Assembly (NCBI GenBank): GCA_002633005.1
Contig: NMRA01000097.1
Coordinates: 84,978-148,977, forward strand
Source: Phoronis australis
Taxonomy: Eukaryota > Phoronida > Phoronidae
DNA length: 64,000 bases
Reading direction: 5' to 3'
The number at the start of each line of letters is the position of its first letter. The first letter of the stretch is position 1. The translations under genes were made by a program, and so were the position numbers. The notes under the pieces are model-generated. The model saw only the letters and a program-made list of their open reading frames with translations. It had not been told where the DNA came from and ran no database searches. This document shows, one piece after another, positions 11,933 to 31,557 of the stretch.

Positions 11933-14900
11933 ATGGAGGTCAACGACACTAACATCTTTTCTTCATCTACTTCTGTTAAGTCCTCTCAGTCCGTTACATC
12001 CTCTCAGTCCGTCAAGTCCTCTCGGTCCGTCAAGTCCTCTCGGTCCATCAAGTCTTCTCAGTCAGTACCAAACCCTGCTAGATTAGATGAAGATGGCATC
12101 AGCTTCAGAAGTCACAGGGGAAACTTGGCCAGCATTCCAGCATCTGTGCGTAGCAGCCAGTACTTCTCTACTGGTACTTACATCAGCAGCGTTTGCCCCC
12201 CAGAGACCTGTTGGGTGTCAGAAAATTTCTCTGAATTTCTGGAGTCCGCCTTCTCGGAGGGAAGTCTCAGCATTCCCCACTGGGAGGACAGTGACAACGA
12301 GGATGAGTTTAAGTCAGAATCTGAGTTCAAGGAAGACAATAATGATCATAGTCTTAGTGCAGATGTTGATAAAGATCGTCCTCTGTTTACAAGCTGGCAC
12401 GCAATAAGTGCAGAAAATCGGTTTATTGTTATACCACGACCTAATGAAGATGGCCTAGACAGTGGCAGAAAAGAAACAGAGCCTGGAGACCTAAAGACAG
12501 GTGCTGTTCAGACTGTTTGTGAGTATGACAGTGTACAGAGCAATTCAAGCACCAAAGAACTTCTGGCTAGTGCAGCGCGTAAAATTGCATCCAGTGATTC
12601 AGCTTATGACAGTGTTCAGAGCTCTTCAAGTACACGTGGTCTTTTGGCGAGTGCTGCTCGGAAGTTTGTTCTTAGGTCAAAAGGCCCGTCACAGTACACA
12701 GTGAAGCCAAACGATGAAGCTAAACACCACATGAGAAAGTCATTGAAGAATCTCGCTGCCCTCTGTGTTGGTTACTCCCTGTCATTTTTGGCTTTCTTTG
12801 CATTAAGAAACATCCAAAGCAGTCTTAGCTCGGACAGCAGTCTTATCATGCTATCTCTGTCCATAGTCTACTGCACGTTTGTTGTATCCTGCATCTTTTC
12901 CCGTTTGGTAGTCGAGAAGTTAGGCTGTAAGTATACCATCATGGCTGGCCAATTGGGAATTGCCGTTTACACTGTGTGCAATTTCTACCCAGTTGCTTAC
13001 ATTGTCATCCCAGCATCAGTCTTAGTTGGATTTTGTTTTCCTAATCTGTGGGTTGCTCATGGATTGTACCTAACTGGGCTGGCCACAACTCATTGTAGCT
13101 GGTCTGGTAAATCGAAGGCAAATACCATCAGGCGTTTCAATGGAGTTTTCTTCACTGTTTGGCATATAATTGGAGTCCTTGGAAATTTAGCGACGTCCCT
13201 GATCTTTTATCCTGGAGAGTCTGCTGGAATATCGTCAAATGAGAGTGTCTTATTTTCGTTGACAATGTACCAATCAATAAACTTCCGTAATAGATCTTTG
13301 GATATTATTTCGACAAATTATGGTGGCAATTTCAAGGTTTCTCCATTGTCTAGCACCAATTTCACCAATATTAGTTTGTGTGGTGCTAAATTTTGTCATC
13401 ACTATGGTGTCGAGGACAGCTCTGGTGATACAAAAGATCCAGCAACTGTGAAAATATTCCTTGGAGTCTTTCTAGGCATTTGTTTGTGTGGCTTGGCGGT
13501 TGTTTGGGGTTTTCTGGATAATACTCTGGTCAAGACAGGTGAAGGCTCCAGTACTCTTAAGCAGAAGATGATTGGCCTCTTCAGACATCTGAAAGACAAG
13601 CGCGCTCTGTTGCTGTTGGCACTTGTATTTTACCTTGGTGTTCAGCAAGTATTCATTTATGGAGAACTAACAAAAGTGAGTTAAATTTAATTAAGTAGAA
13701 GCGTGTACAATTGTTGTACGATTATGTGGGAGTTTGTAGACAAGTTTGTATATTGAGCCAAATATCTGCAAAACTATAGATTTTAATTCAGCATTTTCTG
13801 AGAGTAGAAGCCAGTAAAGTTTATTTTTGGCCAATCTGCCATTAATTGGGTCTGCATGTGAGCATGACTTTTTAGTAAAATTTAGTGAAAACAGAATTCA
13901 AAGCAAAGCAATGGTGTCATTAAATTTAATTTTATTTAAATGATCAAGATGAAATCTCAAAATGCTGCTCCAGTATTTCTAAGTTATCATTTTTCTTTCC
14001 TTTTATGCAACTGTTTAAATTTTTGTAAGAATTAATGGTCGTATTTTTGATAGCTCTTCATGAAATAGTGGAACAGTTCCTAACCGTGTTTTGGAGAACA
14101 GTGTGCAAAGCGTAGTCATATTTGAAGGTTTCACATGAATCCCGTCATCCATTTCTGAAACGTTATTTTCCAAAGTTCGCAAAATTTAGACATTTTGTAG
14201 GGTGCTACCTAATCTTAATACAAAATTTGCAGGGCACATTTGCCAGAATTGTATTTTAGTTTTGTTCCAGTTACTAGGCACTTGTTTGAACAGAGCAGAA
14301 CCACATTAAACAACAATCACTGGTTGAAAAGTATCCCGAGGCAGATTTTTCAGTGAAGCTGTTCTAATATATCATCCATTGACTTGTCTGTCACAAATTT
14401 AATGCAAAAGCAATGGAAATTTCGGAACAAGGGCTGTTGCGTGCTCTTTCTGGAACTATTGCACCAACCTGACATCTGAAAGTTCCTGCTGGTGGTTCCT
14501 CTGTTGTATCATATGGTTGGAATGTACTGCAAACCATTGCTGGAGATTTTTTGAAACTTTCCTTTTTGCTATCTCTGGTACTATCAGCCTTCGGCTTTTG
14601 CTAATTTATTCGCTGATATCTTTTCAGGCATTTGTTACCTGTCCCTATGGTATGTACAAGATTGGCTTCTTGATGATTTCTCATGGTTTGTTTGACGCCA
14701 TCAGCTGTCTTCTTGCCAGTCATTTGCAGAGACACTTGGGCAGAGCTGTTGTGTGCTCTATAGGTAAATTAAATTATGCCACATGACTCCCATATTCAGC
14801 TAAATTTCCAACTCGGAATTTTCAAAATTTTGCTCTTAGGCTACTGCAAGCTTGTGTTCCATCAAAGAAACTTTTGATTGACACTGCCATAAAACTGGTA

Positions 14901-16882
14901 TCAACTTGCGTCTTGTACTCAGTTGAGAAGTGCATGATTTCTGGGCTTCAGAAAGAGCGGACAGTCTGTTATTGTTTGAGACGGTACTTGGCGCTTAAGA
15001 TGACCTGTTCGGACAATACATTATAGTGAGCCTGATCTCGAATAACAACTCGCTGTCAAGTGTTCACAAGCCCAAAATCATTAATTATAGTTTAAGTAAT
15101 TTAGGAACAATGTGAGATCAGTCCAATAACATGAAATAGTGTGAACCATGAGTTGTTTGTAACAGAAGGGAATGGGTTATAGAATGAAGCTGCGTAATTG
15201 GTCTGATCCTACTGTTGTAATCATTTCTTTATCGAACTACGATAAAATCTTGCCAAATTCGGACAAAAGTAATCGGCAAAAATGCACTTTTTTCATTTTT
15301 CTACGGCTTCTAACCTCGTTGTCATTGCCCACAAATTTTTTAAACTTTGTTTGATGGTAGTTGTGGTACAAAACTTGAACATGGAAAATCATTTAATTTG
15401 GTGCTACATATATTTCCTGGAAAAATGGCGCAACAAAATTTCACCTGTCGGCTATATTTTGTCCCAAGTTGGTGAGATTTTGCCGTATCTCACAATGTGT
15501 ACACTCCTTTGAAATAAAGTTAAACCCTTGTACAATTTCTTTCATAATAACTTTATTGGAAACAATAAAGTCACCTACACTAATAATTGACCTGTTGCAA
15601 GGATTTTGAGTGGCGGCTTAACTGACCCATCAGAACTCTGCATTCTTGACACCTTCGTTTTCTAGCTGCCATTTTATCTGACAAACAACACATTGTCAGG
15701 TAAACTTATTTGTTTGTTGACTTTTCGTAGAGGGGTGGAGCTTGCAATAGGTCAATTAGTCCAATGGATCACAGTCAACAGCTGAGAATCTTGTTACAAT
15801 CTTGTACAAAGAAAATGAAGAATTATTGAATTCATCATTTTGTCTGTCCCATTTACAGCTGCCGTTATGAACCTGAGTGTGCTATTAACTGCACTGTTTT
15901 GGCCTCCCACTGTGGACCAGGAATACGTCGTGTATATAATGGCAGCCTTATGGGGCCTGGCTGATGGAATATGGGGGACAATGGTGAACAGTGAGTGTCT
16001 CACCGAGGGCCTTCTTATGAAAGGTCAAATGTTCAGTCTTTGATACACGGTTCATTAACAGGACTCGTGAAGAGGGTGGTTAGCTTAACATTAATTGATC
16101 TTGTGAAAAATGCTGTGTTGCATTTTCAAGAACATGCCTACATTAGCTATGGATGGAGTTGTGCCCTTTGATAAAATGGATCCTTCCGGGTGTATAAGCT
16201 CAACTTAACCTACTACCACACCAGTCCAGATATAAGCCAATTGCCCTAATGTTGTGTTGTGATCACATATTGTACAAGCCATAATGCTCTACTATAAGCC
16301 CACTCCTCTTATCACTAAGTATATATTGAATACAATTGACCCCTTCTCTCTTGCTAGGAGGGCCAACACAAACTGCGTTGGCAAAGCAAGTCTAAACGGT
16401 GTGTGTCAATTACAAGAATATACCAGAAATCCTCCGAAGCATTTGGGACTCGTGTATAGCATATGAATCGGGGGTTTCTTCCAAGTAATTGAGGATTATG
16501 CGTACGATTGTCTGGTATCCTTGTGTTCTAGCTTGTAGACTATCATACATGTCTCTGAGTTCAGAAGAGCCTTAAATGGATTTTTCTATAGAATGTTCTT
16601 ATTTCCAATATAAAAACTGCTTAAAAAATGAAATTTTATTTCACAGGTATGGTTGGCATTCTCTTCATGGACACAATGAAATCTGCGTTTGCCAGCACAC
16701 GACAAATGATTGCCCTGGGATCTGCCGTAGCATTCGCCTACAGCCAGTATTTGTGTATGACGGCCAAGATAGGCATCTCAATGGGAATTCTAGTGGTGGC
16801 TGTGGCCGGTTATGGGTTGTTGGAACTGAAGCTTACCAGGGAGGCAAAGGTGCCTTTGCAAGGAAAGACAACGTACATTTAG
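11933..16882 (+). CDS. UNC93A-like multi-pass membrane protein, 4 coding exons
   Basis: Coding exons are 11933-13675, 14628-14763, 15859-15990 and 16647-16882 (stop TAG 16880-16882). Phases are 0, 1 and 1, with GT-AG junctions throughout, giving 748 residues. The ATG at 11933 follows an in-frame TAA at 11921. Residues 1-266 are hydrophilic, with an 18-bp/6-residue (S-V-K-S-S-R/Q) repeat near residues 15-45, an acidic serine-rich stretch, and a duplicated 27-residue unit containing YDSVQS and LLASAARK. The UNC-93 fold follows from residue 267 (SLKNLAALCVGYSLSFLAFF, ALRNIQSSL, VVEKLGCKYTIMAGQLG). A long loop with NRS, NFT and NIS glycosylation sites and paired Cys comes before the second half (AFVTCPYGMYKIGF, AALWGLADGIWGT, YGLLELKL). 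UNC-93 proteins are MFS-like; UNC93B1 traffics Toll-like receptors and worm UNC-93 is a potassium-channel subunit, while UNC93A's role is unclear. The core of about 480 residues matches usual length. Confidence 0.93.
11975..12065 (+). repeat. 18-bp coding minisatellite (about 5 copies)
   Basis: Copies of TCCTCTCRGTCCGTCAAG repeat in register with the reading frame and encode S-S-R/Q-S-V-K. They lie at the start of the UNC93A-like protein, which makes this a likely length-polymorphic, unstructured segment. Confidence 0.85.
15594..15758 (+). mobile_element. MITE copy 1 (TAATTGACC termini)
   Basis: The ends are TAATTGACCTGTTGCAAG and CTTGCAATAGGTCAATTA, which are near-perfect inverted repeats. 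A second copy in the same orientation lies at 28824-29004. It sits in the UNC93A-like intron 2, just before the acceptor of the third coding exon at 15859. Insertion at TA is possible. Confidence 0.75.
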
Positions 16883-18210
16883 GTGATTTAGGTGGATTTC
16901 TCAAGTGGGGGCACTCATTTGTATTTTTAATGCGGCTAATAATGTTAATGAAATTCGCAGTTTTTGAGCTTGATCTTATTTCTTGCAAAATGGTAATCTT
17001 TAATTTATATATTAATTCCTATACTTGGCTTATTTCAGAGGCAATGTCTTCAAAATGATCCATGTGTTCAGATTATTCTGTCGGGTAAGAGATGTTGGCA
17101 TATTCAGCAAAAGTCCATTCGCAAAAGCAACTTATAGCTAAGCTTAGTAATTGCAGTTTCAATGTAGTTGAAACCATTCAGGGCTGCAAAAACTTGAGTC
17201 CTTAAATGTTGTCTGTTGATGGGTTTCTAAAAGTCCAAGAATGTTCCAGAATTTTCCGTCACAAGCTTAAATCCAAGGGATGAAATAATTTGTCATGAAA
17301 CAATGCTGACACAATGAGCAAAAATTCATCTAATTCTCTTGGTACGAAACAAATATAGTGCAGGCTGCCTGATATACACGTTGCACTGAGCTCTTACATC
17401 CATTTTTCATTTATTATACTATAATCATAACGTTTATATAAAAATATACAAAAATTAAAACCAAGCTAAGGAGCTAGATACCTGACTCAAGGGTCTAGTT
17501 GTGAGGTCCAGTTGGATTCAAACCTGCAATCTTGTGAACAGGATGCAGATACTCTGCCCACTAGGTCTCATTGCCTCCTCAGTTTTGTACAAAAGATAAG
17601 GGGGTTGTTTATGGCAGCTGACTGTGCTGAGCTGAGGTTGCCAACTGCCTTCAACACACAAAAGGATTGCACGTCACTGCCAACAGGTGATGACAGTGTT
17701 ATTGTCATTAGAAGCTTTCTACGGAAACTTTGCTGCATGGGATTTTATGGCTATTCCATTTTTGATCCGTACATGTTACAATGAAATGTACAGTGTAATA
17801 GTCATTTTTGATATCGCCATGGTATACTGAGATAAGCTGTGTTGCTAATATTTGTAGAAACGCATGTAACGTCACCTATGGTTCATGTTTGCTTGGGGGT
17901 AGTTTTAAAGCAGTAGAATTCTTTGAATATTATTAGACTCATGGAGGGGATGTATCAGTTATTTTCTCAAGATATTTGTTCGTTGTGAAATATTCATGAT
18001 CAAAGAAATTGTTTTGCCCTCTTGAATTTGGTGCTTTTTGACCGTCAGAATTAGAAACTGGGTTGAGCAAAATTCTCTGCCATCGGTTGTCTGTCATAGT
18101 TATGTCAGTAAGCATTTTAACATATAGAGTACCTCTTAATTGTTACTTCAACCATTGTGCAAGGTTGTAAACATATTAACTTGATGTTTAATTTGAGGTT
18201 TTGTTCTCAT
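16883..18210. other. 3' UTR and intergenic sequence
   Basis: This contains the 3' end of the UNC93A-like gene. No clear AATAAA was found close to the stop. A tRNA-like remnant lies at about 17500-17575 (minus); nothing else was recognised. Confidence 0.4.
17500..17575 (-). repeat. tRNA-derived SINE remnant
   Basis: On the minus strand a box-A-like AGTGGGCAGAGTA is followed about 25 nt later by a box-B-like GGTTTGAATCC, the layout of an RNA polymerase III promoter. No intact cloverleaf can be drawn, so a decayed SINE head or tRNA pseudogene is likelier than a functional tRNA. A similar remnant lies at about 27283-27350. Confidence 0.4.
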
Positions 18211-19673
18211 TATGCGCCCACATATTTATATGTGGACGCATTATGCCGTCATCTCTGTCCGTCCGTCCGTCCGTCCGTCCGGGCGGCGTCCGTCCGGCGT
18301 CCGCTGCTCTATCTCCAAAACCCTTTGACATACGTTCATGAAATTTGGCACATATGTTCCATTCATGAATGGGACGGCATGTGCGAACTTTCGGACGGAT
18401 CCGACTACCGGTGTGCCCCCTAGTGGCAATTTTAGTTTTTTACGCTTACCTTTGTATCTTCAAAAGTCCTGAACGGATTTTCATGAAATTTGGTATGTAG
18501 GCACCTANNNNNNNNNNNNNNNNNNNNNNNNNNNNNNNNNNNNNNNNNNNNNNNNNNNNNNNNNNNNNNNNNNNNNNNNNNNNNNNNNNNNNNNNNNNNN
18601 NNNNNNNNNNNNNNNNNNNNNNNNNNNNNNNNNNNNNNNNNNNNNNNNNNNNNNNNNNNNNNNNNNNNNNNNNNNNNNNNNNNNNNNNNNNNNNNNNNNN
18701 NNNNNNNNNNNNNNNNNNNNNNNNNNNNNNNNNNNNNNNNNNNNNNNNNNNNNNNNNNNNNNNNNNNNNNNNNNNNNNNNNNNNNNNNNNNNNNNNNNNN
18801 NNNNNNNNNNNNNNNNNNNNNNNNNNNNNNNNNNNNNNNNNNNNNNNNNNNNNNNNNNNNNNNNNNNNNNNNNNNNNNNNNNNNNNNNNNNNNNNNNNNN
18901 NNNNNNNNNNNNNNNNNNNNNNNNNNNNNNNNNNNNNNNNNNNNNNNNNNNNNNNNNNNNNNNNNNNNNNNNNNNNNNNNNNNNNNNNNNNNNNNNNNNN
19001 NNNNNNNNNNNNNNNNNNNNNNNNNNNNNNNNNNNNNNNNNNNNNNNNNNNNNNNNNNNNNNNNNNNNNNNNNNNNNNNNNNNNNNNNNNNNNNNNNNNN
19101 NNNNNNNNNNNNNNNNNNNNNNNNNNNNNNNNNNNNNNNNNNNNNNNNNNNNNNNNNNNNNNNNNNNNNNNNNNNNNNNNNNNNNNNNNNNNNNNNNNNN
19201 NNNNNNNNNNNNNNNNNNNNNNNNNNNNNNNNNNNNNNNNNNNNNNNNNNNNNNNNNNNNNNNNNNNNNNNNNNNNNNNNNNNNNNNNNNNNNNNNNNNN
19301 NNNNNNNNNNNNNNNNNNNNNNNNNNNNNNNNTTCAGGTGTATACTTTGTGTTACTTCGTGACTGTGAAGGAAAAGTTCCAAGTAGAAATTTGTTTCTGG
19401 CATTCTAATGCTGTGCTAATCTCGTATGTTGGTAAATTTGTTTTTAATTCTATGTTTCTGTGGTGCTTTAAGCAACTGGTGTATAGGATGTGCTTGTATT
19501 ATGAAGATTACTCACATTTTGCCCCTAGCCTATTGAGAAGACAATGACCATGCCTTTCCATTTTGCAAAGTACGCCCTCTACTGTCCACTTTATGGTACC
19601 AATAAACAACCCTAGAAGGATACCGTATGCGGTGCAATTGTGGGCGCATTTCAACGCTCCGCGTTGCTCTTGT
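18211..19673 (-). repeat. Family A repeat, inverted copy containing the assembly gap
   Basis: The left end (18212-18241) is an imperfect palindrome, ATGCGCCCACATA then TATGTGGACGCAT. It is followed by (CCGT)n and by sequence matching the end of the copy at 4097-5866 in reverse. The right end (about 19560-19673) matches the start of that copy (GGGCGCATTTCAA, GCGTTGCTCTTGT). Between them, 18508-19332 are Ns. The gap therefore falls inside a tandemly structured repeat. Confidence 0.8.
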
Positions 19674-22600
19674 TATATTTAAGCTGACTTCTGATGAAAG
19701 AAGGTTATGACCTTTTACAGATCTGTACTAACGTTGAAGTGATTTTGTTTTGGCAGTGGCCAAAAGTACTAGGTATTGATTGAAAAATTGAACTTTATGA
19801 ATTCAGTTCCATTAAAACTCACAGTAGACGAGTGTCACCATCTTTCCTTAGCTGGGGCCAAGTTCCCTGTTAGGGTTGTAAAAGTTAGCACCCTGCCCTT
19901 CAGAAAAGTTGTGTTTCGCCTCTCATTTATGCAAGTTTTAATGTAGCTCTCAAGGATTTGTAATAGACGCGACAGTGTTCAGTTTTGTTTGAATTTGAAT
20001 GACTTGCATTTAGCTTTTGAGTCGGTCTGGTACTTTGTGTTGTGCGCGTTGTTTTCGTGATGTTGGTTTTGTTTTCTGTTATAATTTAATCTCTTTACAG
20101 TTTTGTTATTAGGTCCTTTATACCTAGACGAGTGAAACCGCTACTTTAAACAGGCTTAGCTTTGTTAGTTTTACTTTTTATTCTATGTATATTTAAGAAT
20201 TATTTACACGCTGAATTTAATATTGTGCATTTTATAAGCAGAATTTGTGTACAGTTCTTGCACATTTACAGATATTATTTATTCAGAATACTCTATGTAA
20301 ACTCTATTTACAAAACTATTAATTTTATAACCATTTATTCTCCTTAGCTTCTTTTGCGACCAAAATTTACCCAACCTTTTAGGGTTGTTTTGTTAACATT
20401 TTGTAGCTATGATTTAGTTTTGTTCCGTTGATTGTTGCTTGTATACCATGTTGTTCATGAATAAATAAATCCGGAGAATTCGGCACTTTTTTGATATCCA
20501 TTACATGGTAGTAGCAAGCCTGAACGATCTTAGACGAGAAAAGTTATTTGATGCTACTTAATAAGGACATTATGGGTTTTATTGCCGAAAAATGAATTTT
20601 TGGTATTGTTGGGTGGGATAGACTTCTTGAATTAGATATAAAACAACAAAATCTGTTTTGTTTTCTTTTACGATTTCATGGCAAATCAAGCAATACTCAC
20701 CATTGTCTGCTAGACACTTGTTGAAATCGAAGTCAGTTTCTTAAGCTTACAAACACCCTTCAAGTACTGTTACAGTAGTTCATGTATCCTATTGGGCTTG
20801 GGCATACAGCATTTACGTGATGTTGCAGAGTTGGTGGGTTCGCCTGAGCACAACTAATAATTAATTCTCTTGCCAAGAATGTCCCTTCAAAATACACTCG
20901 AATATTCTGCCATTTTATGAGTTGGATTTACCAAGCGCTTGACCGCGACTAAAGATTTCTGGTTTGCGCAATCAGTGATGTTGCTAATTTTAGAATAATA
21001 CTTTCCTCGCACATAATCCCTCTTTACCAAAAATAGCAATCCTGATCGTCTCAGAAAATCATTTTTCATTACTGACTACTGTGTCCCTGGCTCTTGGCAA
21101 CATAAAAAAATAACGGCCCAGCGAAAGGCCAAGGCGTCTTCAGTGTGCTTTCACTACCACTGAAGCATATACACGATGATTGACGGAGACTGTGTTCAGT
21201 AGTCAGTAGCCAGAGTGTAGTCACAGTGTTGCCTCAGTAGAAGTGAACACAGAGCATGCAGGCCTGTCGCTGGGTCGTCTGCCTCGCTTTTCCACCTGTT
21301 GCCAAGGGCATGCATAACTGAGAATGACCATAAAGAAATTTTTAATTTGCATTATGATTTATTGGAAAAAATAAAACAAGTTTAGTCAGTGTAAGACAGT
21401 TTTGGCACGGTAAACCCTCCGACACTTCAACTTGATGTTAAATCTTAGTTCTGAAGATAAATATTTTTGAAGTGATCTGAAAGCACACAGTCTGGTTTCA
21501 ATTGTTTAAGCTAGACAGAACATAAATAATTTTTTGCACTCAGTGAGCATATATCAGGGAAATTTTTCACAAATACGCCAGAGGCTATACATTTCTGAAA
21601 AATGTGCACAGATGAATCCTCAACTTTACCCAGCTAAGTAGGAAATCAATGCAAAAAACGAGAGTAATAATCAAACTATCTGTGAGGACAGGCATGCATT
21701 AACAATGTTATGCATCAGCTCTCTGGGTTGCAATTTACCAGACTTCTACAATATCGCTACACCCGAGTGAATATTCATCCCTTCCAAACATACGTGGGCA
21801 TATACTTTGATTCGACTTATGGTTCCTAACTCTGCCGCTAATTTGTGCAGAATTAGCTACACAGGTTACAAACATGGTAGATACCAACCAGGTTGACGGA
21901 GCTCCACAATGATGGGAAAAATGAGATTTAACTTTGTAACAAGGGTTGATGAAGCACAAATAGCAGAACTAAAAAGTGTTTGCATAAGTCAAGGAATTTG
22001 TCAGAAAGAAAAACTGTTACTTTTACCGAAATTCTGATGACTCATTACTTTGTTTGTGTAAGATTGCAAAGAACACTTTTGCTCAGGTCAGCATAAATGT
22101 CAAATTAACAAAAACATTTAAAATATTCACAATTTGAAATGAGAAGTGAAACATTTTCGTGGTTCCGATGAAATATGGTAATTTTATTTATATACACGGA
22201 CCAATACAACGCAAAATGAAAGTTTCTGCAACATAAACACAACATACCTTCTTAACCTTAGAAAATGAGGAGCAGTGGATAATCAGCACTTAATTTCAAC
22301 AAACTAAACATTTTTGAATCAGTCGACCATTAAATAAGTGGACCAGCAATGAATAATCGGCCTAGTCACATTCAGGAAGCTGGTCCCGAGTACAATTAGC
22401 CAGTTACAGAACCGATTTCTTCAACTAAGCACAATAAAAATCCGGCAACAACTTTATCTTGTCTCCTTTTAGCAATACACTTAAAAACGAATCTCCGGCT
22501 CAAGCACTGACACAAAGTAGGTAAATGCTACGAACAGGCCTGCAATGAATAATTTTTAAAAGTAGTATAATATTAGCTTAAATTAAATTCCAAAATCGCA

Positions 22601-23132
22601 AGTGGTGGCAGGGAGGAAACCGCGAAATACATCCAACGCAACACTTTTGAATGAAATAATAATATATTAACAAGAATATATTATACAAAACTTCTACCAA
22701 GCTTGCTCTGTTTGATCATCAGATTATATACATTGAATTAACTTACACATTCAACGGGAGACTTTCACAATGAAAGAGTGAGTAATCACATAAGACCAAC
22801 GACTAATGCCCTTTACAAGTGACGATCAAGCCCAAGTGCAAAATGATGCGAGTGTAACGCCTATAAGTAGAGAGCATAGTACACCCATCACAAACGCCTA
22901 CTCAAGCAGAAAGGTAAACTGAGCCCAAATCGAGTAGACAGCACTGGCAACAATGTTATGGACTACCCCCCACTACTTTAGTTGTGTTTTAACTTAAATC
23001 ATGACATCAGTCAGAGAGCACTGCGATACCATCCCAAAACTATGACTCAAACATTCAGGAAACGCAATGTCCCAGGTCTATATCACCACTGTTAACAATT
23101 CAGTGTATGTATCACCATCAAAATGATTTCCT
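19674..23132. other. Intergenic AT-rich DNA and RAB21 3' UTR
   Basis: No coding exon is supported. For RAB21 (minus), AATAAA is present as its complement at 22183-22188 and 21358-21363, giving 3' UTRs of roughly 0.95 or 1.8 kb. A plus-strand AATAAATAAA at about 20460 could serve the UNC93A-like transcript or nothing. Confidence 0.4.
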
Positions 23133-30832
<7,700 letters not shown>

Positions 30833-31557
30833 GAATGAGTTTCCTTAAATTATTTCAGTCGTGTCTGTGATGTCAAGTCTTTTTGCATACATGCAAACCT
30901 CACAGACAAAAATTACAGAGATTTCGCCAGCGATTCTCAGTCAGATCTCTACAAATGGCGCTTGCTTCTGATGACGTCACGGTCATATGAGGAAGTGAGG
31001 AACAGTGCACAGGTAGGATAATTTAGTTTTTTATTATATAGTTAAATATTATTGAAAAAAAAAGTTTGATGGAGTAGCTTAAATAAATAATTTTACATTT
31101 TATGCAATTTAATGGAAGTTCAATTTTACTCAGCAATTTTGAACATACTTAGAAGTAGTTAACGGTTTAATAACTTATTAGTCAAAACTGACCTTTTAAG
31201 CAGTAAATATATACGGATACGGCGGATATGGCTGGTGAAATGGCAAGTGTTTCGTGTTTACAATCTTGTTTTGGTTTTATTATTTTCTTTGAACACCATC
31301 AGCTAGGCTTATTATTTGGTGTTAGGACAAAATCACACATATATAAACCTTATTTTGAAAATACACATCTGTTCCCTCAACAACTATGCAAGCTGTCTCA
31401 GTTTCACCAGCCTGGATAGCTAGGCGGATAGCTAGGTTGTTTATGACAGTTATTAGTCACAAGGTCGTCATTGCTGGTTTTATGAACGATGTCGCAATTG
31501 ATGTATCGTGTGCTTTTGAGAACTTTTAAACCACAATAGGAGTCGAGGAAAATTAAT
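30833..31557. promoter_or_regulatory. Shared upstream region of RAB21 and TBC1D15
   Basis: The two genes are transcribed away from this interval. It contains AAATGGCGC (about 30953, YY1-like), TGACGTCA (30972-30979, a full CRE) and GGAAGTG (30991-30997, ETS-like). An ACAG|GTAGGA donor at 31013 may end a non-coding first exon of TBC1D15. The remaining part, 31030-31200, is very AT-rich. Motifs are seen; promoter function is inferred. Confidence 0.55.

Noticed and set aside
17512-17784. 90-residue plus-strand frame after UNC93A-like gene
   Set aside because: It overlaps a tRNA-like SINE remnant and has no family similarity.
18250-18300. CRISPR-like or regulatory meaning for the CCGT array
   Set aside because: It is a simple microsatellite at a transposon end; the genome is eukaryotic.
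18432-19403. Long open frames across the N block
   Set aside because: They are artefacts of reading Ns as codons.
31228-31419. MAGEMASV... as TBC1D15 start
   Set aside because: The only donor close by gives phase 1, which would create a stop on joining the exon at 32561; the frame has no family similarity.
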